A stretch of DNA of 64,000 bases. Origin: Pannonibacter phragmitetus DSM 14782 (GTDB taxonomy: Bacteria; Pseudomonadota; Alphaproteobacteria; Rhizobiales; Stappiaceae). The notes under the pieces were generated by a model. That model saw only the letters and a program-made list of their open reading frames with translations. It was not told where the DNA came from and ran no database searches. Positions within the stretch are counted from its first letter, which is position 1, and every line of letters starts with the position of its first letter. The translations under genes and the position numbers were made by a program. This document shows, one piece after another, positions 11,134-22,245 of this stretch. The DNA is taken from the NCBI RefSeq assembly GCF_000382365.1, contig NZ_KB908217.1, positions 294,173-358,172 on the forward strand, read 5' to 3'.

Positions 11134-11907
11134 GTGACTGAAGCCGGAAAGGAAAAAGCTCTTCTTCAAGAGGTGGACGGTGAGGTACGCCGTCAGGCCA
11201 GGTCGCTGCTGCGCCTCGCACGCCATGCTGCCCTCGGTGTTCTGGAGGTGGAGACCGGCCATCCGCTGGTCTCGCGGGTCACACCTGTTGCAGCCATGGA
11301 TGGAACGCCGGTCGTGCTGGCCTCAAAGCTCGCGGCTCACAAACCGGCCATGCAGGCAGACAGCCGCTGCTCGCTGCTTGTGGGAGAGCCCGGCAAGGGC
11401 GATCCGCTGGCTCATCCGCGCATGACGGTGATGGCCGTGGCACGGGAGATAGAACGCGGCTCGCCGGATCATGACGAGGCCCGCCGCCGCCATCTCGCCC
11501 GCCATCCGAAGGCCGAGCTTTATGTGGACTTCCCGGACATGAGCTTCTTCCGGCTGGAAGTGGCACGGGCCAGCCTCAATGGCGGTTTCGGCAAGGCCTA
11601 TGCGCTGAGTGCAGCAGACCTCGTGCTGCCGGCGGATCTCTGTGCGCCGCTGTCCGGATGGGAGGCTGGCGCTGTCGCCCACATGAATGAGGACCACGCG
11701 GATGCGCTTGCCCTCTATGCGCAGGTTCTGTGCGGCCAGCCCAAGGCGAAATGGCGCCTGACGGGCCTTGATCCCGAGGGGCTGGATCTTGCCGCCGGCG
11801 ATCTTGCCTGCCGGTTGTGGTTCGACACACCGCTGACGGAGCCAAAGGCCCTGCGCGAGAAACTGGTGGAGCTTGCCAAGGCGGCAAGAGCGAGAGAGCA
11901 GGCCTGA
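11134..11907 (+). CDS. HugZ-like heme utilisation protein (PNPOx-like plus DUF2470)
   Basis: The 257-residue protein has an N-terminal pyridoxamine-phosphate-oxidase-like split barrel (about 20-165) and a C-terminal DUF2470 domain with the HMNEDHADAL motif (about 184-193), where the family binds heme. HugZ proteins degrade heme or use it as an iron source. No heme transporter is adjacent, so a role in iron supply is inferred. The GTG at 11134 has GGAG seven bases upstream. An in-frame ATG at 11098 is the alternative start and would add 12 residues. Confidence 0.88.
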   Translation: MTEAGKEKALLQEVDGEVRRQARSLLRLARHAALGVLEVETGHPLVSRVTPVAAMDGTPVVLASKLAAHKPAMQADSRCSLLVGEPGKGDPLAHPRMTVMAVAREIERGSPDHDEARRRHLARHPKAELYVDFPDMSFFRLEVARASLNGGFGKAYALSAADLVLPADLCAPLSGWEAGAVAHMNEDHADALALYAQVLCGQPKAKWRLTGLDPEGLDLAAGDLACRLWFDTPLTEPKALREKLVELAKAARAREQA

Positions 11908-12010
11908 CAGACTGCCGGGGCACTGCGGTGTTCTGAAGCCTGAGATAAGTGTTGCGTGAGTGTTGCAATTCCCGTCTAAATTGCTTTCCGTAAGGGCAAG
12001 GGAGGGGGTT

Positions 12011-13153
12011 ATGACAGACACCATGATCCAGAGTTTCAAGGTGACGTGCTGGAACATCGAGCATGCGGACAAGCTGCTGGATGATCTGGAGGCCGCCGCA
12101 AACGGTGTCCGGGAGAAGGCCGAAGCCCGCCTTGCCGCGGTGCGCGACGAGATCACCGCCCTTGCAGCAGATGTGCTGATGATCAGCGAGGGGCCGAATG
12201 GAGAGGACCGGGCGCAGCGCTTTTTCGAGAGGGCGGCGCCCGGTTACAAGCTTGTGACGCGTGGCTCGGATGACCGCAAGGCCTATGGCATGCAGGGCAC
12301 GGATGCGGTGACTGGCCGGCAGTGGATCTGGTTCCTGTTACGGGACATTCCTGCCCTTTCCGGCTCGCTGCTGCATCTGGACCAGTGGAAGCGTCTGACG
12401 GAGGCCAGTTCCGGCGGCGAACACAGGGCTGGCACCTGGGATGTCGCCTTTCCGGAATTCCGGGATGGCCAGCTCCTGTTTCGTATCACCCGCAACCACA
12501 GCCACTGGCGCCACCCGCAGGTGTTGCTGGCCAACGTGGATGGAGTGAGCATCGAGTTCATCGGCTGTCATCTCAAGAGCAAGATCACCCGCACCTCCGG
12601 CAAGGGGGACGTGTCGGATGCCGCCTTCTTCGACAACAATCCGGGGCTTGTGGCTGACCTGATCAATTCCCGCGTCAAGATCACGACCGAGTGCAATGAT
12701 ATCCGGCACTATATCGATGCCCGCTTTGCTGCCGATGCAAGTGCGCCGCTGATCGTGCTGGGGGATCTGAATGATGGGCCGGGCAAGGAGCGGATCGAGC
12801 GGCGGTTCCTCTATCACGACCTGATCAGTACGCTGCAGGGCGAAATCTTCTTTGCCCGCCGGTTCCTCAATCACGCCCTGTTTGACGCGCCGGAAGAGGA
12901 GCGCTGGTCGGTTTTCTTCCGCGACAGGCTGGACCCCGGCCGCAGTCCCCGGATCCTGCTGGACCACATCCTGTTCAGTCAGACCTTTACCGGCAACCGG
13001 CAGGTAACGGGAAACAGCTTCCGGGCGCGACAGGGGGGAGGGCTGGTGGAGCATGACGTCCATCACGCCATTACGGGAACGCGGCCAGCCTTTGCCATGA
13101 CAAGCGATCACAAGCCGGTCTCAATGCATTTCGACCGGCGGGCTCCAGCCTGA
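12011..13153 (+). CDS. Endonuclease/exonuclease/phosphatase-family protein
   Basis: The 380-residue protein has the EEP superfamily signature motifs in order: CWNIEHADK (near 13), IGCHLKSK (near 186), LGDLNDGPG (near 253) and the C-terminal SDHKPVSMHFD with the catalytic Asp-His. The family covers metal-dependent DNases, sphingomyelinases and phosphatases; the substrate cannot be assigned. No signal peptide is apparent. The ATG at 12011 has GGAGGG upstream and is preferred over a TTG at 11960. Confidence 0.87.
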   Translation: MTDTMIQSFKVTCWNIEHADKLLDDLEAAANGVREKAEARLAAVRDEITALAADVLMISEGPNGEDRAQRFFERAAPGYKLVTRGSDDRKAYGMQGTDAVTGRQWIWFLLRDIPALSGSLLHLDQWKRLTEASSGGEHRAGTWDVAFPEFRDGQLLFRITRNHSHWRHPQVLLANVDGVSIEFIGCHLKSKITRTSGKGDVSDAAFFDNNPGLVADLINSRVKITTECNDIRHYIDARFAADASAPLIVLGDLNDGPGKERIERRFLYHDLISTLQGEIFFARRFLNHALFDAPEEERWSVFFRDRLDPGRSPRILLDHILFSQTFTGNRQVTGNSFRARQGGGLVEHDVHHAITGTRPAFAMTSDHKPVSMHFDRRAPA

Positions 13154-13160
13154 AACTTGA

Positions 13161-13190
13161 CGGGGCAGCCCAATGGCTGCCCCGCTTGTC
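13161..13190 (+). terminator. Terminator after the EEP-family gene
   Basis: CGGGGCAGCC (13161-13170) pairs with GGCTGCCCCG (13175-13184) around CAAT. The T-run is weak (CTTGTC). Since the next gene converges, it may serve both strands. Confidence 0.7.
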
Positions 13191-13212
13191 ACACAGGCCT
13201 TGCCGGCCTCCG

Positions 13213-14976
13213 TCAGGCCGCCCGGATGTTCCGCAGGAAGGTGCCGAGCTCGTTCTGCAGGTTCCGGGACTGTTCGGAGAGTACTCCCACGGTGGAGAGA
13301 ACCTGGCGGGCGCCGGAGCTTGAATCCATGGCGCTTTCCCGGACGGCGCTGATGCTGCGGGTGATCTCGTCGCTGCCCTGTGCCACCTCGTGGACATTGC
13401 GGGCGATTTCCGAAGTCACCGCATTCTGTTGCTCGATGGCCGATGCGATGGCCGAAATCTGGCCGTTGATCTGGCTGATGGCGATGACCACGGCTTCGAT
13501 GGCGGAGGAGGTGAGGGAGGCGCCTGATTGCATTTCGCCGACCTGGCGGCTGATGTCTTCGGTCGCCTGTCCGGTCTGCGTGGCGAGCGCCTTCACTTCG
13601 CCGGCAACCACGGCAAAGCCCTTGCCTGCTTCTCCGGCCCGCGCAGCTTCAATGGTGGCATTGAGAGCGAGAAGATTAGTCTGGGCGGCGATGTCGTTGA
13701 TGAGCTTCACCACATCGTCGATCCTGCGGGCCGAGGCGGCCAGAACGCCAACCGTTTCGCTTGAACTGCGCGCGTTCTCGGAGGTGGTGCCTGCGGCGCC
13801 CAGAGCAGCGGTGACCTGCCGGCTGATTTCGCCGATGGAGGCTGAAAGCTCTTCGGCGGCGGAAGCGACCGTCTGCACGCCGCGGCTCGATTCTTCTGCT
13901 GCTGCCGCCACCGTATTGGCCGTGGAAGAAGTGTCGTTGGCGTTCCTGGCCATCATCTGTGCTGTGGCTTCCAGTTCCTTCACGGCAGTGGCGATGCTGT
14001 CCGATACGCCCTTGACCGTGGATTCGAGGCTGTCGGCGAGGCGAAGCGTCGCGTCGCGCTTTTCCTGCTCGATGCGCTCCTCCTCCTCCTTCGCCTGGGC
14101 CTGCAGCCGCTTGATCTCGATGGTCTTTTCGCGGAAGGCTTCGAAGGCAACGGCCAGCGCGCCGATTTCGTCGCGGCTGCGCACGTTGAGCTGTACTGTT
14201 GTGTCATCCTGTGCCAGACGGTTAAGGGCATGGACGACATTGCGCAGCGGGCGGCTGATGCACATGACTGAGAGCATCAGTGCGATGGCCGCGCCCGCAA
14301 CTATGGCGATGGCGGACACAATCGTCATGAGTTTCAGCCCGTGCAGTTCATGCTCCTTGGCTTCGCGCACGGATGCTTCTGTGAAACTGTTGAGGTCTGC
14401 CGTCAGCGCAGTCAGTTCTGCGTTTAGTGCCTGCTGTTCCCGCTCAATCGCCACGGCCAATGCCGAGGCCTTGCCGATGTCTCCGGCGTTGATCCGGGTG
14501 ACCACTTCACTTATGTGATCGTCATAAGTCTTATGTTCCTTTTCGATGCGCTTCAGCTGTTCGAGAACGGTTTCGTATTTGCGCCGGTTCTCAGCTGTCG
14601 TTGCGAGCTTTATGCCATGCTGAGCCAGATCTTCTGCCTCAAGGATCTCTTTCTGAACGGTTTCAGCCAGTTTCGTCAGGCTGGCCGTGAGACTTGAAAC
14701 CGTGCCGGTGGCTTCGGAGGCCGTCAGGCCGGCCGCTCTGAGAAGCCGCTCGAGCAGCAGTGCCTGCTCCATCTGATGCATAGTTACATTCGTGACGTTC
14801 GCTGTGAGCGGAACAGTCTCATCGGCAATCTCAGTCAGTTCACCGCCGATTTTCTGCATTTGCAAAATGCCTGTCGCGGCAATGAGGACCATCATTGCAC
14901 CGAGGAATGCGACGAGGCACAAGATTTTCGCTGCGATTGAACGGGAACGGCTGATTTGAGAACGCGAGGATGTCAT
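13213..14976 (-). CDS. Methyl-accepting chemotaxis protein
   Basis: The 587-residue chemoreceptor has a transmembrane segment at about 14-36, a periplasmic helical sensor region (about 37-205) and a second span near 208-230. A HAMP domain follows ([18 protein letters not shown] region) and then a long cytoplasmic signalling coiled coil. The hairpin tip region, with [24 protein letters not shown] split around 435-455, is the CheA/CheW contact site. No C-terminal CheR-tethering pentapeptide is visible. It is an orphan receptor with no che genes in the window; the ligand is unknown. Confidence 0.96.
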   Translation of the reverse strand: MTSSRSQISRSRSIAAKILCLVAFLGAMMVLIAATGILQMQKIGGELTEIADETVPLTANVTNVTMHQMEQALLLERLLRAAGLTASEATGTVSSLTASLTKLAETVQKEILEAEDLAQHGIKLATTAENRRKYETVLEQLKRIEKEHKTYDDHISEVVTRINAGDIGKASALAVAIEREQQALNAELTALTADLNSFTEASVREAKEHELHGLKLMTIVSAIAIVAGAAIALMLSVMCISRPLRNVVHALNRLAQDDTTVQLNVRSRDEIGALAVAFEAFREKTIEIKRLQAQAKEEEERIEQEKRDATLRLADSLESTVKGVSDSIATAVKELEATAQMMARNANDTSSTANTVAAAAEESSRGVQTVASAAEELSASIGEISRQVTAALGAAGTTSENARSSSETVGVLAASARRIDDVVKLINDIAAQTNLLALNATIEAARAGEAGKGFAVVAGEVKALATQTGQATEDISRQVGEMQSGASLTSSAIEAVVIAISQINGQISAIASAIEQQNAVTSEIARNVHEVAQGSDEITRSISAVRESAMDSSSGARQVLSTVGVLSEQSRNLQNELGTFLRNIRAA

Positions 14977-15280
14977 CTTAGAACCCTGTGTTGCGAAACG
15001 GCTTCAGTTCGTCAATCGGTCAGGTTGCGTGTCTGACTCTGCGTTATTATTTGGTGTGCCCTGATAATTCGAGTGGTGAGTTAACAAAAATATAAAAATA
15101 ACCCTAGGTCAGACTGGGGTGTTGAAATATTTCTGCAGGTTCTTGGGTTACATTGTTATAAATAACGTTGGGTAATATCGATTTTTGCCGCAGGTTCGTA
15201 ATTTTGCTGATGAAAAATTCAGATCAGCGCTATGGTGATGAAGTGTAGTGGGGCCGGTAGACGTTCCCGGAGAGTGCGTG
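14977..15280. other. AT-rich intergenic region upstream of the chemoreceptor
   Basis: This stretch is markedly richer in A and T than its neighbours, notably 15045-15215. It probably holds the chemoreceptor promoter, but I could not identify clear -35/-10 or sigma-54 elements. No credible small open frame was seen. Confidence 0.4.
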
Positions 15281-15314
15281 GCAAAAAAAAAAGCCGCCCG
15301 GTGCGGGGCGGCTT
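15281..15314 (-). terminator. Terminator of the Tim44-domain gene
   Basis: AAGCCGCCC (15291-15299) and GGGCGGCTT (15306-15314) form a 9-bp stem. On the minus strand it is followed by a long T-run (complement of 15283-15292). Confidence 0.9.
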
Positions 15315-15344
15315 CTTCCAGGCAGTTGTGTCAGCTGCGGGGTG

Positions 15345-16358
15345 CTACTCGGTTCCCTGGATGCCTGCCAGCACCCATTCCCCGCCCTTCTGGCGGCGGA
15401 AGGTCCACAGTTCGGTGCTTTCCTGCGGCTCTTCCAGGCTGCCGGAGAGCACATTGCCGGACTTGCGGTCGAGGATGGCGTCGAGAGCCGAGAAGCGCAT
15501 TGCGACCGTTGCATAGTCATCGTTGCCCTCGCTCCAGGCTTCCGAGAGGTCGCCCTGCAGCAGCTTCACATCCGAAACGCTGTTGCGCTTGCCGGAGGAG
15601 GCGAGTTCACCCAGTTCTTCGGCGAGGAAGGACATGGCCTCCGGCGTAGCGAGACGGCGCAGGGCGGTGTAGTCCTCGCGGCCATAGGCTTCCTGAACTT
15701 CTGCCAGCATCTGCTCGAAGCGGTCAAAATCGGCAGGTTCCAGCTCCAGCGGCGTGTCCATGACGGCCGCCTGCACCGGTGCGGATGCTGCCGGTGCGGC
15801 GCTGCCGCCGCCGTTACTGCCAAAGCCAAACGAACTGCCTGTGTTGCCGCCGTTGCTGGTGCGGAAATCAGGGCGTGCGCCACCGGCTGCGGCTGCTGCA
15901 GGCTGTTGACGGCGCGCTGCCAGGAAACGCATCACGAGCATTGCGATGCCGGCGATCAGGGCCACCTGCAGGATCAGGCCGAGGAAACCGGCAAAGCCGC
16001 CGAGGCCGCCGCCCATCAGCATGCCGAACAGGCCACCCATGAGCAGGCCACCCATCAGGGCGCCGCCCATGCCGCCGAAGAAACCGCGTGAAGGCTGGGC
16101 TGCCTGCTGCGCGGCCGCACCCGGTGCTGCCTGCTGCCCCTGTGCGGGCTGCGGCGTCATGGTGCGCTGCATCGGTGCGGCGGTGCCGGGGGCCGTGTTG
16201 GTCGGCGCCGGGGCGGAAAAGGTGCGGTTGCCACGGCTGCCAAAGCCGCTGCTGCCGGCCTTGCGGGCTTCGGCGAAGTCAACGGCGGCAAAAAGGGTGG
16301 CAAATCCGAGAACGAAAGCGGCTGTCGTCTTGCTCATCCGGCGGGCGGCAGCAGGCAT
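15345..16358 (-). CDS. Tim44-domain membrane protein
   Basis: The 337-residue protein has an N-terminal signal or anchor (FVLGFATLFAAVDFAEA). An Ala/Pro/Gln-rich stretch, a Gly/Met-rich hydrophobic region (GGALMGGLLMGGLFGMLMGG and the following span, about 90-145), a Gly/Ser-rich linker and a C-terminal Tim44-like domain (about 190-337) follow. Bacterial Tim44-like proteins are membrane-associated and of uncertain function, proposed to act in protein translocation or envelope organisation. The ATG at 16358 has GGAGG upstream. Alone in its transcript. Confidence 0.9.
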   Translation of the reverse strand: MPAAARRMSKTTAAFVLGFATLFAAVDFAEARKAGSSGFGSRGNRTFSAPAPTNTAPGTAAPMQRTMTPQPAQGQQAAPGAAAQQAAQPSRGFFGGMGGALMGGLLMGGLFGMLMGGGLGGFAGFLGLILQVALIAGIAMLVMRFLAARRQQPAAAAAGGARPDFRTSNGGNTGSSFGFGSNGGGSAAPAASAPVQAAVMDTPLELEPADFDRFEQMLAEVQEAYGREDYTALRRLATPEAMSFLAEELGELASSGKRNSVSDVKLLQGDLSEAWSEGNDDYATVAMRFSALDAILDRKSGNVLSGSLEEPQESTELWTFRRQKGGEWVLAGIQGTE

Positions 16359-16466
16359 CAGGGTTTCCTCCAATAGGGCCCATTTCGGGCGTAACCTGGC
16401 TGATATGGGATGCCCTCAGCCGCTTTACCAGAGCCCTGCCAGCGCGGTTTAAGTGTTTTTCCGAGT

Positions 16467-16494
16467 GAAAAAGGGCGGAACCGCAGCTCCGCCC
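16467..16494 (-). terminator. Terminator of the oxoprolinase operon
   Basis: GGGCGGA (16473-16479) pairs with TCCGCCC (16488-16494). On the minus strand it is followed by TTTTT. Confidence 0.8.
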
Positions 16495-16517
16495 CTTGTT
16501 CGTCTCAGGTTTTGACG

Positions 16518-19500
16518 TCAGTCCGTCCGGCCCCAGCCACCGGCTGTCGGGGTGATCATGGTCACCGCCTCGCCGGGCTCCAGGACGGTCTGGTCGCAGC
16601 CTTTCAGCACCTCGATCCGCCCGTCGAGACGGCGCACTTCCGTGCGGCCAAGCTGCCCGTCCTCGCCGCCTTCCATGCCCTTCGGGGTGATGTTCCGGTG
16701 GGAGCCGAGGATGGCGAGATCCATCTTCTCCAGGAAGCGCAGGGTGCGGAGCGTGCCGCCGCCGGCGGACCATTTGCCCTTGCCGCCCGAGCCCTTGCGG
16801 ATGTGGAAATCTTCCAGCAGCACGGGGAAGCGGAATTCCAGCACTTCCGGATCGGTGAGGCGCGAGTTGGTCATGTGCACATGCACCCCGTCCGTGCCGT
16901 TGAAGCCGGGACCGGCGGGCGAGCCGGAGCAGATGGTCTCATAATACTGGTAGGTGTTGTTGCCGAAGGTCAGGTTGTTCATGGACCCCTGACTGTTGGC
17001 CATTGCCCCCAGTGCCGCGAACAATGCGTTGGTGACGTGCTGGGAGGTCTCCACATTGCCTGCCACAACGGCCGCCGGATACTCCGGCTTCAGCATGCAG
17101 CCATCCGGCAGGATGATGCGGATGGGTCTGAGGCAGCCCGCATTCATCGGGATGTGGCCATCCACCATGACGCGGAAGCAATAGAGCACGGCTGCACGGG
17201 TCACCGGCTCCGGTGCGTTGAAGTTGTTGGCCGCCACCGGGCTGGTGCCGGTGAAGTCAACGGTTGCCTCGCGCTTTTCCTTGTCGACTGTGATCTTCAC
17301 CTTGATCACCGAGCCCTGATCGGTTGGATAGTCGCAAGCGCTGTTCTTCAGGGCCGAGATCACCCGGCGCACGCTTTCCTCGGCATTGTCCTGCACATGG
17401 CCCATATAGGCCTGCACCACGTCGAGGCCGAAGTGGGCGACCATCTTGCGCAGTTCCTGAATGCCCTTCTCGTTGGCCGCGATCTGCGCCTTCAGGTCGG
17501 CGACGTTCTGGTGGACGTTGCGCACCGGATAGGGATGACTGGTCAGCAGCTCGATCAGCTCCGCCTCGCGGAACCGGCCCTGATCAACAAGCTTGAAGTT
17601 GTCGATGAGCACGCCTTCCTCGTCCACCGTGGTGGCGAGCGGGGTCATGGAGCCGGGGGCCGAGCCGCCCACATCCGCATGGTGGCCGCGGCTGGCGGAC
17701 CAGAACAGGATCTCCTTGCCTGCATCGTCAAACACCGGCGAGACGACGGTGATGTCGGGCAGGTGCGTGCCGCCGTTGTAGGGGGCATTGAGGGCGAAGA
17801 CATCACCGGGGCGGATCTTGCCTTCGTTGAGCTTGATCACCGTTTCGACGGACCGGTCCATGGAGCCCAGATGCACCGGCATGTGCGGCGCATTGGCCAC
17901 CAGCGCGCCGTTGCGGTCGAAGACGGCGCAGGAGAAGTCCAGCCGCTCTTTGATGTTCACCGAATAGGCGGTGTTCTGCAGGGTCAGGCCCATCTGCTCG
18001 GCGATGGACATGAACAGGTTGTTGAACACCTCCAGCATCACCGGGTCTGCATGGGTGCCGATGGCGGCAGAGCGCTCCAGCGGCACGACGCGGCGCAGGA
18101 TTACGTGGTCCTTGACGTTGATTTCTGCCTGCCAGCCCGGTTCCACGACGATTGTGGCATGCGGCTCGATGACGAGGGCAGGGCCGGGCACCTTCATGCC
18201 GGGCTTGAGGCCTGCGCGTAGGTAAACGCCGGCCTCATGCCACTGTCCTGCGGCGTAGAAGCGGGTGGTGCGGGCAGGTTCCGGCGTGCCTTCGGTCAGC
18301 GGATGATCCGCCTCGATGATGCCGGCGCCACCGCCGGAGCTTTCCACCTCAAGGGCTTCCACCACCACAGGCTTGTTCTCATAGGCAAAGCCAAACTGCT
18401 TGCGGTGCGCATCCTCGAAGGCCGCCATCATTTCTGCCGGGCTGGCCAGCAGCACGGGCAGCGGGGTGTCGGTGCCCTCATAGCGCAGATGGGCGCGGGT
18501 CAGGGTCTCGCAGTCATCGCCCGTGACGCCTTGCGCCTTCAGTTCGGCTTCTGTCTGGGCGGCAAGTTCGGCGCGCAAGGTGTCGAGCGCGGGCATCAGC
18601 GCGTCTTCCAGCCGCTTGATCACCGCCTGCTGGCGGCTGGCGCGGATGTCGGCAAGACCCATGCCGTAAGCCGAGAGAATGCCGGAGAAGGGATGCAGGA
18701 TCACCGTTTCCATGCCGAGGCTGTCAGCCACCATGCAGCCAGACTGACCGCCCGCGCCGCCAAAGCAGGTGAGGGCATAGCCCGTCACGTCATAGCCGCG
18801 CTGCACGGAAATCTTCTTGATGGCATTGGCCATGTTCTCGACGGCAATGCGCAGGAAACCGTCCGCCACTTCCTCCGGCTTGCGCCCGCCGCCGATCTTG
18901 TCCGCCAGCTCCGCAAAGGCCGTCTTCACGGCCTCTGCGTCCAGCGCCTCGTCCCGGTTGGGACCGAAGATCTTCGGGAAGAAATCCGGGATCAGCTTGC
19001 CGGTCATGACATTGGCATCGGTCACGGCCAGCGGGCCGCCGCGCCGGTAGCACTTCGGGCCGGGATTGGCGCCAGCCGAATCCGGGCCGACCTGGAAGCG
19101 CCCGTCGCGGTAATGCAGGATCGAGCCACCACCAGCGGCCACCGTGTGGATCATCATCATCGGGGCGCGCATGCGCACACCGGCCACTTCCGTTTCGAAG
19201 GCGCGCTCATAGGTGCCATCAAAATGGCAGACATCCGTCGAGGTGCCGCCCATGTCGAAGCCGATGACCTTTTCAAAGCCAGCAAGCCGCGAAGTCTCGA
19301 CCGCGCCGACAACGCCGCCTGCCGGGCCGGAGAGGATCGCGTCCTTGCCCTGGAACAGGTCTGCGGCGGTCAGGCCGCCGGAGGACTGCATGAACATCAG
19401 GCGCGGGCCTTCGCCCAGCTCTTCCTGCACCTGCCGCACATAGCGGCGCAGGATCGGCGAGAGATAGGCGTCCACCACCGTTGTGTCGCCGCGGCCCACC

Positions 19501-20105
19501 AGCTTCATCAGCGGCGAGACTTCATGGCTGACGGAGATCTGCGGGAAACCCGCCTCGCGGGCGATGGCCGCAACGCGCTTCTCGTGGTCCGGATAGGCAT
19601 AGGCGTGCATGAAGACGATGGCGACGGAGCGGATGCCAGCGTTCCACGCTGCTTCCAGCGCTGCGCGCGCTTCCGCCTCGTCCAGCGGCGTTTCCAGCGT
19701 GCCATCGGCGCGCAGACGCTCGCTCACCTCGTGGACGCTCTCATAGAGCAGTTCCGGCTTGATGATTTCCTTGGCGAAAATGTCCGGCCGGGCCTGGTAG
19801 CCGATGGCCAGCGCATCGCGGAAGCCCTTGGTGGTGATCAGTGCGGTACGCTCGCCCTTGCGCTCCAACAGGGCATTGGTGGCGACCGTCGTGCCCATCT
19901 TCACCGTGGCGATGGCGCCGGAGGGGATCGGGTCACCTGTGGCAAGGCCCATCAACTCGCGGATGCCTTGCACGGCGGCGTCCCGGTAGGCTTCCGGGTT
20001 TTCCGACAGCACCTTGTGCGCGCGGATTGTCCCCTCGGGTGTACGGCCGACGATGTCGGTGAAGGTGCCGCCGCGATCAATCCAGAAATCCCACTGACCG
20101 TTCAT
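16518..20105 (-). CDS. 5-oxoprolinase/hydantoinase, fused HyuA-HyuB type
   Basis: The 1195-residue single-chain enzyme has the length of ATP-dependent 5-oxoprolinase (OPLAH). The HyuA half (about 1-690) has the N-terminal [10 protein letters not shown] phosphate-binding motif, [11 protein letters not shown] and the CFGGAGGQ segment. The HyuB half (about 700-1195) has [24 protein letters not shown] and a C-terminal PTAGGWG. The family opens 5-oxoproline, hydantoin or N-methylhydantoin rings with ATP. The start ATG at 20105 has GAGGGAC upstream. It is last in the dehydrogenase/TRAP cluster, with its own candidate operator at 20156-20178, so the ring compound is probably imported by that transporter (inference). 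Exact substrate open. Confidence 0.93.
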   Translation of the reverse strand: MNGQWDFWIDRGGTFTDIVGRTPEGTIRAHKVLSENPEAYRDAAVQGIRELMGLATGDPIPSGAIATVKMGTTVATNALLERKGERTALITTKGFRDALAIGYQARPDIFAKEIIKPELLYESVHEVSERLRADGTLETPLDEAEARAALEAAWNAGIRSVAIVFMHAYAYPDHEKRVAAIAREAGFPQISVSHEVSPLMKLVGRGDTTVVDAYLSPILRRYVRQVQEELGEGPRLMFMQSSGGLTAADLFQGKDAILSGPAGGVVGAVETSRLAGFEKVIGFDMGGTSTDVCHFDGTYERAFETEVAGVRMRAPMMMIHTVAAGGGSILHYRDGRFQVGPDSAGANPGPKCYRRGGPLAVTDANVMTGKLIPDFFPKIFGPNRDEALDAEAVKTAFAELADKIGGGRKPEEVADGFLRIAVENMANAIKKISVQRGYDVTGYALTCFGGAGGQSGCMVADSLGMETVILHPFSGILSAYGMGLADIRASRQQAVIKRLEDALMPALDTLRAELAAQTEAELKAQGVTGDDCETLTRAHLRYEGTDTPLPVLLASPAEMMAAFEDAHRKQFGFAYENKPVVVEALEVESSGGGAGIIEADHPLTEGTPEPARTTRFYAAGQWHEAGVYLRAGLKPGMKVPGPALVIEPHATIVVEPGWQAEINVKDHVILRRVVPLERSAAIGTHADPVMLEVFNNLFMSIAEQMGLTLQNTAYSVNIKERLDFSCAVFDRNGALVANAPHMPVHLGSMDRSVETVIKLNEGKIRPGDVFALNAPYNGGTHLPDITVVSPVFDDAGKEILFWSASRGHHADVGGSAPGSMTPLATTVDEEGVLIDNFKLVDQGRFREAELIELLTSHPYPVRNVHQNVADLKAQIAANEKGIQELRKMVAHFGLDVVQAYMGHVQDNAEESVRRVISALKNSACDYPTDQGSVIKVKITVDKEKREATVDFTGTSPVAANNFNAPEPVTRAAVLYCFRVMVDGHIPMNAGCLRPIRIILPDGCMLKPEYPAAVVAGNVETSQHVTNALFAALGAMANSQGSMNNLTFGNNTYQYYETICSGSPAGPGFNGTDGVHVHMTNSRLTDPEVLEFRFPVLLEDFHIRKGSGGKGKWSAGGGTLRTLRFLEKMDLAILGSHRNITPKGMEGGEDGQLGRTEVRRLDGRIEVLKGCDQTVLEPGEAVTMITPTAGGWGRTD

Positions 20106-20155
20106 TTTCGTCCCTCTGGGTACGGTTCTTCCATGGCTGGATTTCAAGCTATGTT

Positions 20156-20178
20156 TTTATCGACATTTTGTCGATAAA
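20156..20178. promoter_or_regulatory. Perfect palindromic operator before the oxoprolinase gene
   Basis: TTTATCGACA (20156-20165) and TGTCGATAAA (20169-20178) are perfect inverted repeats around TTT. The site sits 51 bp upstream of the oxoprolinase start, in the gap after the large TRAP permease gene. A related half-site occurs before the dehydrogenase gene. It is probably bound by the cluster's regulator (inference). Confidence 0.55.
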
Positions 20179-20254
20179 TTATTTTTTGAAATCAGCTTGC
20201 CGTTTGTCCTTTGCCCCGGCCTCTCCAGCGCTGACGCATTGCGGCCCGAAGGGC

Positions 20255-21562
20255 TCACCCCATGTTCGCCATATTCATGGGCAGCCAGGTGGCCAGTTCG
20301 GGGAACACGATCAGCAGCATCACCATCACCACCATGATGAAGAACATCGGCAGCGCAGCACGGGCGATGTAGGACATGGGGTGATTGGTCATGCCCTGTA
20401 AGACGAACAGGTTGAAGCCAATAGGCGGCGTAATCTGTGCCATTTCGACCACCACGACGATGAAGATGCCGAACCAGAGCACGTCGATGCCTGCCTGACG
20501 GATCATCGGTTCCACCACGGCCATGGTCAGCACCACGGAGGAAATGCCATCCAGGAAGCAGCCGATGACGATGTAGAACACCAGTAGCGCCAGCAGCAGC
20601 TGGAACTTGGAAAGCTCCATGCCGCCGATCCACCCTGCGAGCGCACGCGGCAGGCCGGTGAAGCCCATGGAGAGCGACAGGAACGCAGCGCCCGCCAGAA
20701 TGAGCGCCACCATGGCGGACGTTCGCGTCGCGCCCATCAGGCTTTCGCCGAAGGATTTCCACGTCAGCGAGCCCTGTGCCAATGCCAGAAGTAGCGAGCC
20801 TATGACGCCGAGGGCGGCGGCTTCCGTTGCCGTGGCTAGGCCAGCGTACATGGAGCCGATCACCACCACGATGAGAGCAAGGACGGGGAGCAGGAAGCGG
20901 GAATTCTTCAGCTTCTCAGCCAGAGACATCACGGGTTCCGGCTTTGGATTATAGTCCTTCGAAACCTTTGAATAGACGGCGATATAGCCCATGAACAGGG
21001 CGGCCAGAACGAGACCGGGAATGACACCGGCCATGAACAGGCGGGTGATGGATTCATTCGTCGTCACGCCATAGACGATCAGCGTCAGCGATGGCGGGAT
21101 CATCAGGCCGAGCGTGGCCGAGCCTGCCAGCGTGCCGATGATCGTCTTTTCCGGATAGCCGCGCTTGCGCAGCTCCGGAATGGTCATCTTGCCGACGGTC
21201 GTCAGTGTAGCGGCAGAGGAGCCGGAGACGGCGGCAAAGACGGTGCAGCCCGCGACATTGGTATGCATCAGCCCGCCGGGCAGACCGCCCATCCAGGGGG
21301 CAAGGCCGCGGAACATGTCCTGCGACAGACGGGTGCGGTAGAGGATCTCACCCATCCAGATGAACAGCGGCAGGGCCGTCAGCGTCCAGGAGGATGACGC
21401 CGCCCAGATGACGGTGATCATCGCGTCACCGGCCGGGCGCGACGTGAAGAGTTCCATGCCGACGAAGGCGACGCCCAGCAGGGCAAGGCCCACCCACACG
21501 CCGGTGCCCAGCAGCAGGAACAGGACGAAGAGAAAAATGACAATCGGAGCAATGGCTTCCAT
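20255..21562 (-). CDS. TRAP transporter large permease (DctM family)
   Basis: The 435-residue protein has about twelve hydrophobic segments typical of DctM, the subunit that catalyses sodium-driven transport. Family motifs include the ALPLFIWMGEIL stretch near 63-74, GCTVFAAVSGSSAAT near 105-119 and LMIPPSLTLIVYG near 148-160. It begins 5 bp after the end of the small permease gene, so the two are translationally close. Part of the cluster with the binding protein, oxidoreductase and oxoprolinase. Confidence 0.96.
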   Translation of the reverse strand: MEAIAPIVIFLFVLFLLLGTGVWVGLALLGVAFVGMELFTSRPAGDAMITVIWAASSSWTLTALPLFIWMGEILYRTRLSQDMFRGLAPWMGGLPGGLMHTNVAGCTVFAAVSGSSAATLTTVGKMTIPELRKRGYPEKTIIGTLAGSATLGLMIPPSLTLIVYGVTTNESITRLFMAGVIPGLVLAALFMGYIAVYSKVSKDYNPKPEPVMSLAEKLKNSRFLLPVLALIVVVIGSMYAGLATATEAAALGVIGSLLLALAQGSLTWKSFGESLMGATRTSAMVALILAGAAFLSLSMGFTGLPRALAGWIGGMELSKFQLLLALLVFYIVIGCFLDGISSVVLTMAVVEPMIRQAGIDVLWFGIFIVVVVEMAQITPPIGFNLFVLQGMTNHPMSYIARAALPMFFIMVVMVMLLIVFPELATWLPMNMANMG

Positions 21563-21567
21563 CGGGC

Positions 21568-22104
21568 TTACTCCGCGTGGGACTGTTCGCCGGTCCCGGC
21601 AGCAATGCCGGTCCGGCCGGTGACGAGCACCCGGAAGAAGCTTTCGGTGAGGGCGATGGCAAGCAGGGCAGCGCCTGCGGCCATAGCCGACTGAGGGATC
21701 CAGAGCGGCGTCTGATCCTGCCCCTGACTGATGTCATGCAGCTTGCGGGACCAGTAGACGGCTTTCACCGCATACCAGGTCAGATACCAGCCAAGCGCCG
21801 AGCCGATGGCAAGGCACCAGGCCTCAACCCAGCGCACATGCCGCCCGGCAAGGTTCAGCAGCAGCCCGACACGGATATGCGTGCCGCTTTTCAACGCGTG
21901 GGCAAAGGCAAGGAAAGACGCGGAGGCCATGGCGTAGCCGGCATAATTGGCTGCCCCCGGAAAGGTGATGCCGAGCCAGCGGGCGCACATCTGTGCAACG
22001 ATGATCACAAGGATCATCACCAGGCTGACTGCCGCAAGCACGGCTCCGGCCCGGTACAGGCCATCAAGGACGCGCAGCAGCGCGTGTCCGGATCTTTCAA
22101 GCAT
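21568..22104 (-). CDS. TRAP transporter small permease (DctQ family)
   Basis: The 178-residue membrane protein has four predicted spans (first AVLAAVSLVMILVIIVAQM near 18-36) and the tripartite ATP-independent periplasmic transporter small-subunit layout. It pairs with the large permease encoded 5 bp downstream. The ATG at 22104 has GAGGGG upstream; a longer frame to 22239 runs through repeat sequence and is rejected. It is separated from the binding-protein gene by a duplicated hairpin. Confidence 0.92.
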   Translation of the reverse strand: MLERSGHALLRVLDGLYRAGAVLAAVSLVMILVIIVAQMCARWLGITFPGAANYAGYAMASASFLAFAHALKSGTHIRVGLLLNLAGRHVRWVEAWCLAIGSALGWYLTWYAVKAVYWSRKLHDISQGQDQTPLWIPQSAMAAGAALLAIALTESFFRVLVTGRTGIAAGTGEQSHAE

Positions 22105-22245
22105 CAGGTTCCCCTCTTCGCCATGGTGCCTGCCCTTTCTTTCTGAAAGGGTCCGGCTTTCCGGCGCCTTGCAGCACCAGCCTTTTTGCCCCTTCAGGCA
22201 CCATGCCGGAAACCTTGCGCGGGAACCTGCCGTCCGCAAGACTTC

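Noticed and set aside
18237..20177. A 646-codon plus-strand frame opposite the oxoprolinase gene.
   Set aside because: It is an antisense shadow; the minus-strand product carries all family motifs.
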